Assembly: GCA_021812865.1 (NCBI GenBank)
Contig: JAKAMP010000078.1
Coordinates: 1 to 9,071 of the forward strand
Length of the DNA: 9,071 nt
DNA from: Bacteroidota bacterium
GTDB lineage: Bacteria > Bacteroidota > Bacteroidia > Bacteroidales > JAAYUG01
Direction of reading: 5' to 3'
Position numbers and translations under genes: made by a program. The notes beneath the pieces were generated by a model. That model made no database searches and was not told where the DNA came from. It worked only from the letters and a program-made list of their open reading frames with translations. Positions 7,267 to 9,071 of the stretch are shown piece by piece (positions within the stretch are counted from its first letter, which is position 1; each line of letters opens with the position of its first letter).

Positions 7267-8682
7267 ATGATTGGTACTTACACACTTGAAATCAGCTACA
7301 TCATTGCTTCCGTGACATTCATTTTCGGGTTGAAAATGCTCAGTCACCCCGAAACAGCAAGAAAAGGCAATATGGTAGCGGCCATCGGTATGGGACTGGC
7401 CATCCTGTTTACCATCCTTTTTCATACCAGGGACGGGCAACCCATTCATAACATAGGGTTTATCCTGGTAGCCATGGCGCTGGGTACCGCCATTGGCTGG
7501 ACCATTGCCGTGAAAGTGAAAATGACCGCCATGCCTCAGCTGGTATCGTTCTTCAATGGTATGGGAGGAGCCTGCGCAGCCCTCATTTCCGTAATGGAAT
7601 TTCCCCATTTAGCCCATGGTGCAGAAACCACCTCCATGTTTTCGGGCGAAGTGCTGGATATTCTCCTGGGTATGGTCATAGGAAGCGTTTCATTTGCCGG
7701 CAGTATGGTGGCTTTCGGAAAACTGGCCGAGAAGATTGGCGACCTGAGGGTTCGTTCCTGGAGATATGTAAACATCCTCATGCTCCTGGTCATCATTGGC
7801 CTCGTGGTATATATCATGCAGATGGGCAACATCGATCCTGTCCGGGCCATGCCGGCTGTAACCATTCTCGTAGTCCTTTCTCTTCTCTATGGTGTATCAT
7901 TTGTTATGCCCATTGGTGGAGCCGATATGCCGGTGGTGATTTCCCTCCTGAACTCTTTTACAGGCGTTGCCGCGGCCACTGGCGGATTTCTGTATCACAA
8001 CCAGGTCATGCTCACCGGGGGTATCCTGGTGGGATCAGCAGGCACCATCCTTACCATTCTCATGTGCAAGGCCATGAACCGGTCCCTTCTGAATGTTATC
8101 GTTGGAGTGTTCGGAGGAAGCAGCGCCTCTGCGGCCCAGGCAGTAGCAGGGACAGTAAAAGAAATCTCACTCAGCGATGCCTCTGTACTGCTTAGCTATT
8201 CCCAGAAAGTGGTGATCGTTCCGGGTTACGGTTTAGCGGTTGCCCAGGCTCAACATATCTGCGCCGATCTGGCCAAGTTGCTTGAGGAAAAGGGAGTGGA
8301 GGTGAAGTTTGCCATCCACCCGGTTGCCGGCCGCATGCCCGGACATATGAACGTACTGCTGGCCGAAGCCGATGTGCCTTACGATAAGCTGGTGGAAATG
8401 GACGACATCAACCCCGAACTCCCCAATACCGATGTGGTAGTGGTGATAGGCGCAAACGATGTGGTGAACCCTGCGGCAGAAGACGATCCGGGAAGCCCCA
8501 TATACGGAATGCCCATCATCAAGGCCCGAACCGCTAAAAATATCATCGTAATGAAACGGGGAATGGGTAAGGGATATGCTGCAATCGAAAACTACCTGTT
8601 CTTTGATGATAAAACCCGTATGCTTTTCGGAAACGCAAAAGATTCTCTCCAGAAACTGGTGGCTGAAATAAAAAATTTATAA
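7267..8682 (+). CDS. pntB: NAD(P)+ transhydrogenase subunit beta, membrane plus NADP(H)-binding (dII/dIII)
   Basis: The beta subunit forms most of the proton channel and binds NADP(H). Nine membrane segments can be read at about residues 6-24, 35-52, 60-82, 93-112, 127-150, 166-186, 194-215, 220-244 and 247-268, including GGADMP with Asp220. After a linker comes domain III (about 290-471) with the NADP motif GYGLAVAQAQ (320-329), HPVAGRMPGHMNVLLAEA, GANDVVNPAA (Asp398 corresponds to E. coli Asp392) and Lys430-Arg431, expected to contact the 2'-phosphate. E. coli reads KRSM here, and this protein reads KRGM. Asn97 occupies the position of E. coli beta His91. Length (471) is close to the E. coli 462. 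A TAA in frame at 7255 and family alignment support the ATG at 7267. The 99-base gap after pntAB is long for the operon, but no promoter or terminator is evident in it. Confidence 0.97.
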   Translation: MIGTYTLEISYIIASVTFIFGLKMLSHPETARKGNMVAAIGMGLAILFTILFHTRDGQPIHNIGFILVAMALGTAIGWTIAVKVKMTAMPQLVSFFNGMGGACAALISVMEFPHLAHGAETTSMFSGEVLDILLGMVIGSVSFAGSMVAFGKLAEKIGDLRVRSWRYVNILMLLVIIGLVVYIMQMGNIDPVRAMPAVTILVVLSLLYGVSFVMPIGGADMPVVISLLNSFTGVAAATGGFLYHNQVMLTGGILVGSAGTILTILMCKAMNRSLLNVIVGVFGGSSASAAQAVAGTVKEISLSDASVLLSYSQKVVIVPGYGLAVAQAQHICADLAKLLEEKGVEVKFAIHPVAGRMPGHMNVLLAEADVPYDKLVEMDDINPELPNTDVVVVIGANDVVNPAAEDDPGSPIYGMPIIKARTAKNIIVMKRGMGKGYAAIENYLFFDDKTRMLFGNAKDSLQKLVAEIKNL

Positions 8683-8719
8683 TTTTTTTAATAATTTTAT
8701 CTTCCCATACAATTACTTT

Positions 8720-8744
8720 AAAAGTCGCTCCTGTAGCGACTTTT
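8720..8744 (+). terminator. Strong intrinsic terminator after pntB
   Basis: A perfect 10-bp stem, AAAAGTCGCT (8720-8729) with AGCGACTTTT (8735-8744), encloses the 5-base loop CCTGT and is followed by GTTTTATTA. It starts 37 bases after the pntB stop. The A-run on the left arm becomes a T-run on the other strand, so the element should also work against leftward transcription. Confidence 0.9.
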
Positions 8745-8895
8745 GTTTTATTATGCACTTCCATCATCAGCTAAAAAAGGTATAGTTGCGGCTGAATCAT
8801 GAAACTAAACAAGATGCATTGCGTATGTTAGAGAAAGTATTTGTATCTAAATTGTTAAAAACTTTTTTAATGGCCAAACATAAAATGAATACATT

Positions 8896-8907
8896 TAACC
8901 TCGGTTA
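8896..8907. promoter_or_regulatory. Operator-like palindrome TAACC-TC-GGTTA
   Basis: Two perfectly complementary 5-base half-sites separated by two bases lie 24 bases upstream of the -33 box of the predicted promoter. That is a suitable place for an activator or repressor site. A palindrome this short can occur by chance, and no known regulator consensus is recognised. Confidence 0.3.
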
Positions 8908-8931
8908 GGTGATGCAGATCATTCTGATTGA

Positions 8932-8962
8932 TTTGTATATGGTAAAATGAAATGTATTTTTG
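8932..8962 (+). promoter_or_regulatory. Bacteroidetes-type promoter (TTTG - 19 bases - TATTTTTG)
   Basis: TTTG at 8932-8935 and TATTTTTG at 8955-8962 match the Bacteroidetes primary sigma factor consensus (TTTG at -33, TAnnTTTG at -7) with a 19-base spacer. Transcription would start near 8968-8972 and run rightward out of the window. It follows the pntB terminator, so it most likely opens a new transcription unit. Confidence 0.55.
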
Positions 8963-9071
8963 TGTAAGAAGAAAGAGGGCTAATATCTGAAAATCTTAAA
9001 TAGTTATAAATACTATCAAGAAATACAAAAAAACTTATTCCCAATCCAAAATTTATTAAGTTAATAATTGT

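Larger units (their letters stand above)
8745..9071. other. Gene-free right end, probably a promoter region for an outside gene
   Basis: The 327 bases after the terminator are AT-rich and contain no reading frame of useful length on either strand. No RNA gene was recognised. They hold an operator-like palindrome and a consensus-like rightward promoter. A short ATAGT/ACTAT pair (9000-9004 with 9012-9016) lies in what would be the untranslated leader. Confidence 0.7.

Noticed and set aside
8792..8830. Short frame after the pnt terminator (ATG at about 8799, 10 codons)
   Set aside because: It is too short, has no supporting context, and lies upstream of the likely promoter.

Overview
The window looks like chromosomal DNA from a Bacteroidota (Bacteroidetes) member, probably an uncultured or anaerobic, Bacteroidales-like lineage. 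The signs are a giant multi-PAS soluble histidine kinase paired with a stand-alone receiver, a three-gene split transhydrogenase, gene starts without Shine-Dalgarno sequences, AT-rich spacers, and one near-perfect Bacteroidetes-type promoter (TTTG, 19 bases, TATTTTTG) at the right end. The species cannot be named from the sequence alone.

All recognised genes read rightward. Bases 3-4475 hold the 3' part of a very large sensor kinase: half a PAS domain, one GAF, eight more PAS domains, then HisKA and HATPase_c. Its 5' end lies outside the window. It overlaps by 4 bases (ATGA) a CheY/Rcp1-like single-domain response regulator (4472-4918). The two probably form one translationally coupled sensor/phosphoacceptor pair. 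The receiver has no DNA-binding output, so the signal must pass to a further protein.

Bases 4919-5727 are an 809-base spacer without a convincing gene, and the most unusual part of the window. It holds a weak terminator-like hairpin, five tandem copies of an 11-base unit around CCATGG, a 24-unit 9-base minisatellite (ACCAGACAG and variants) with a higher-order 26/27-base period, a perfect 13-base inverted repeat, and a GC-rich island just before pntAA that contains an 18-codon reading frame.

Bases 5728-8682 are a pntAA-pntAB-pntB operon for the proton-translocating NAD(P)+ transhydrogenase: a soluble NAD(H)-binding subunit, a small three-helix membrane subunit, and a nine-helix membrane subunit with the NADP(H)-binding domain. 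Together they use the proton gradient to make NADPH from NADH. A strong intrinsic hairpin terminator (8720-8744) closes the operon. Bases 8745-9071 contain no gene but carry a promoter and an operator-like palindrome, probably serving a gene beyond the right edge.

I found no convincing new multi-gene system. The best leads are the two tandem-repeat arrays in the central spacer, and the swapped proton-channel histidine in the transhydrogenase, which probably marks a known subtype.
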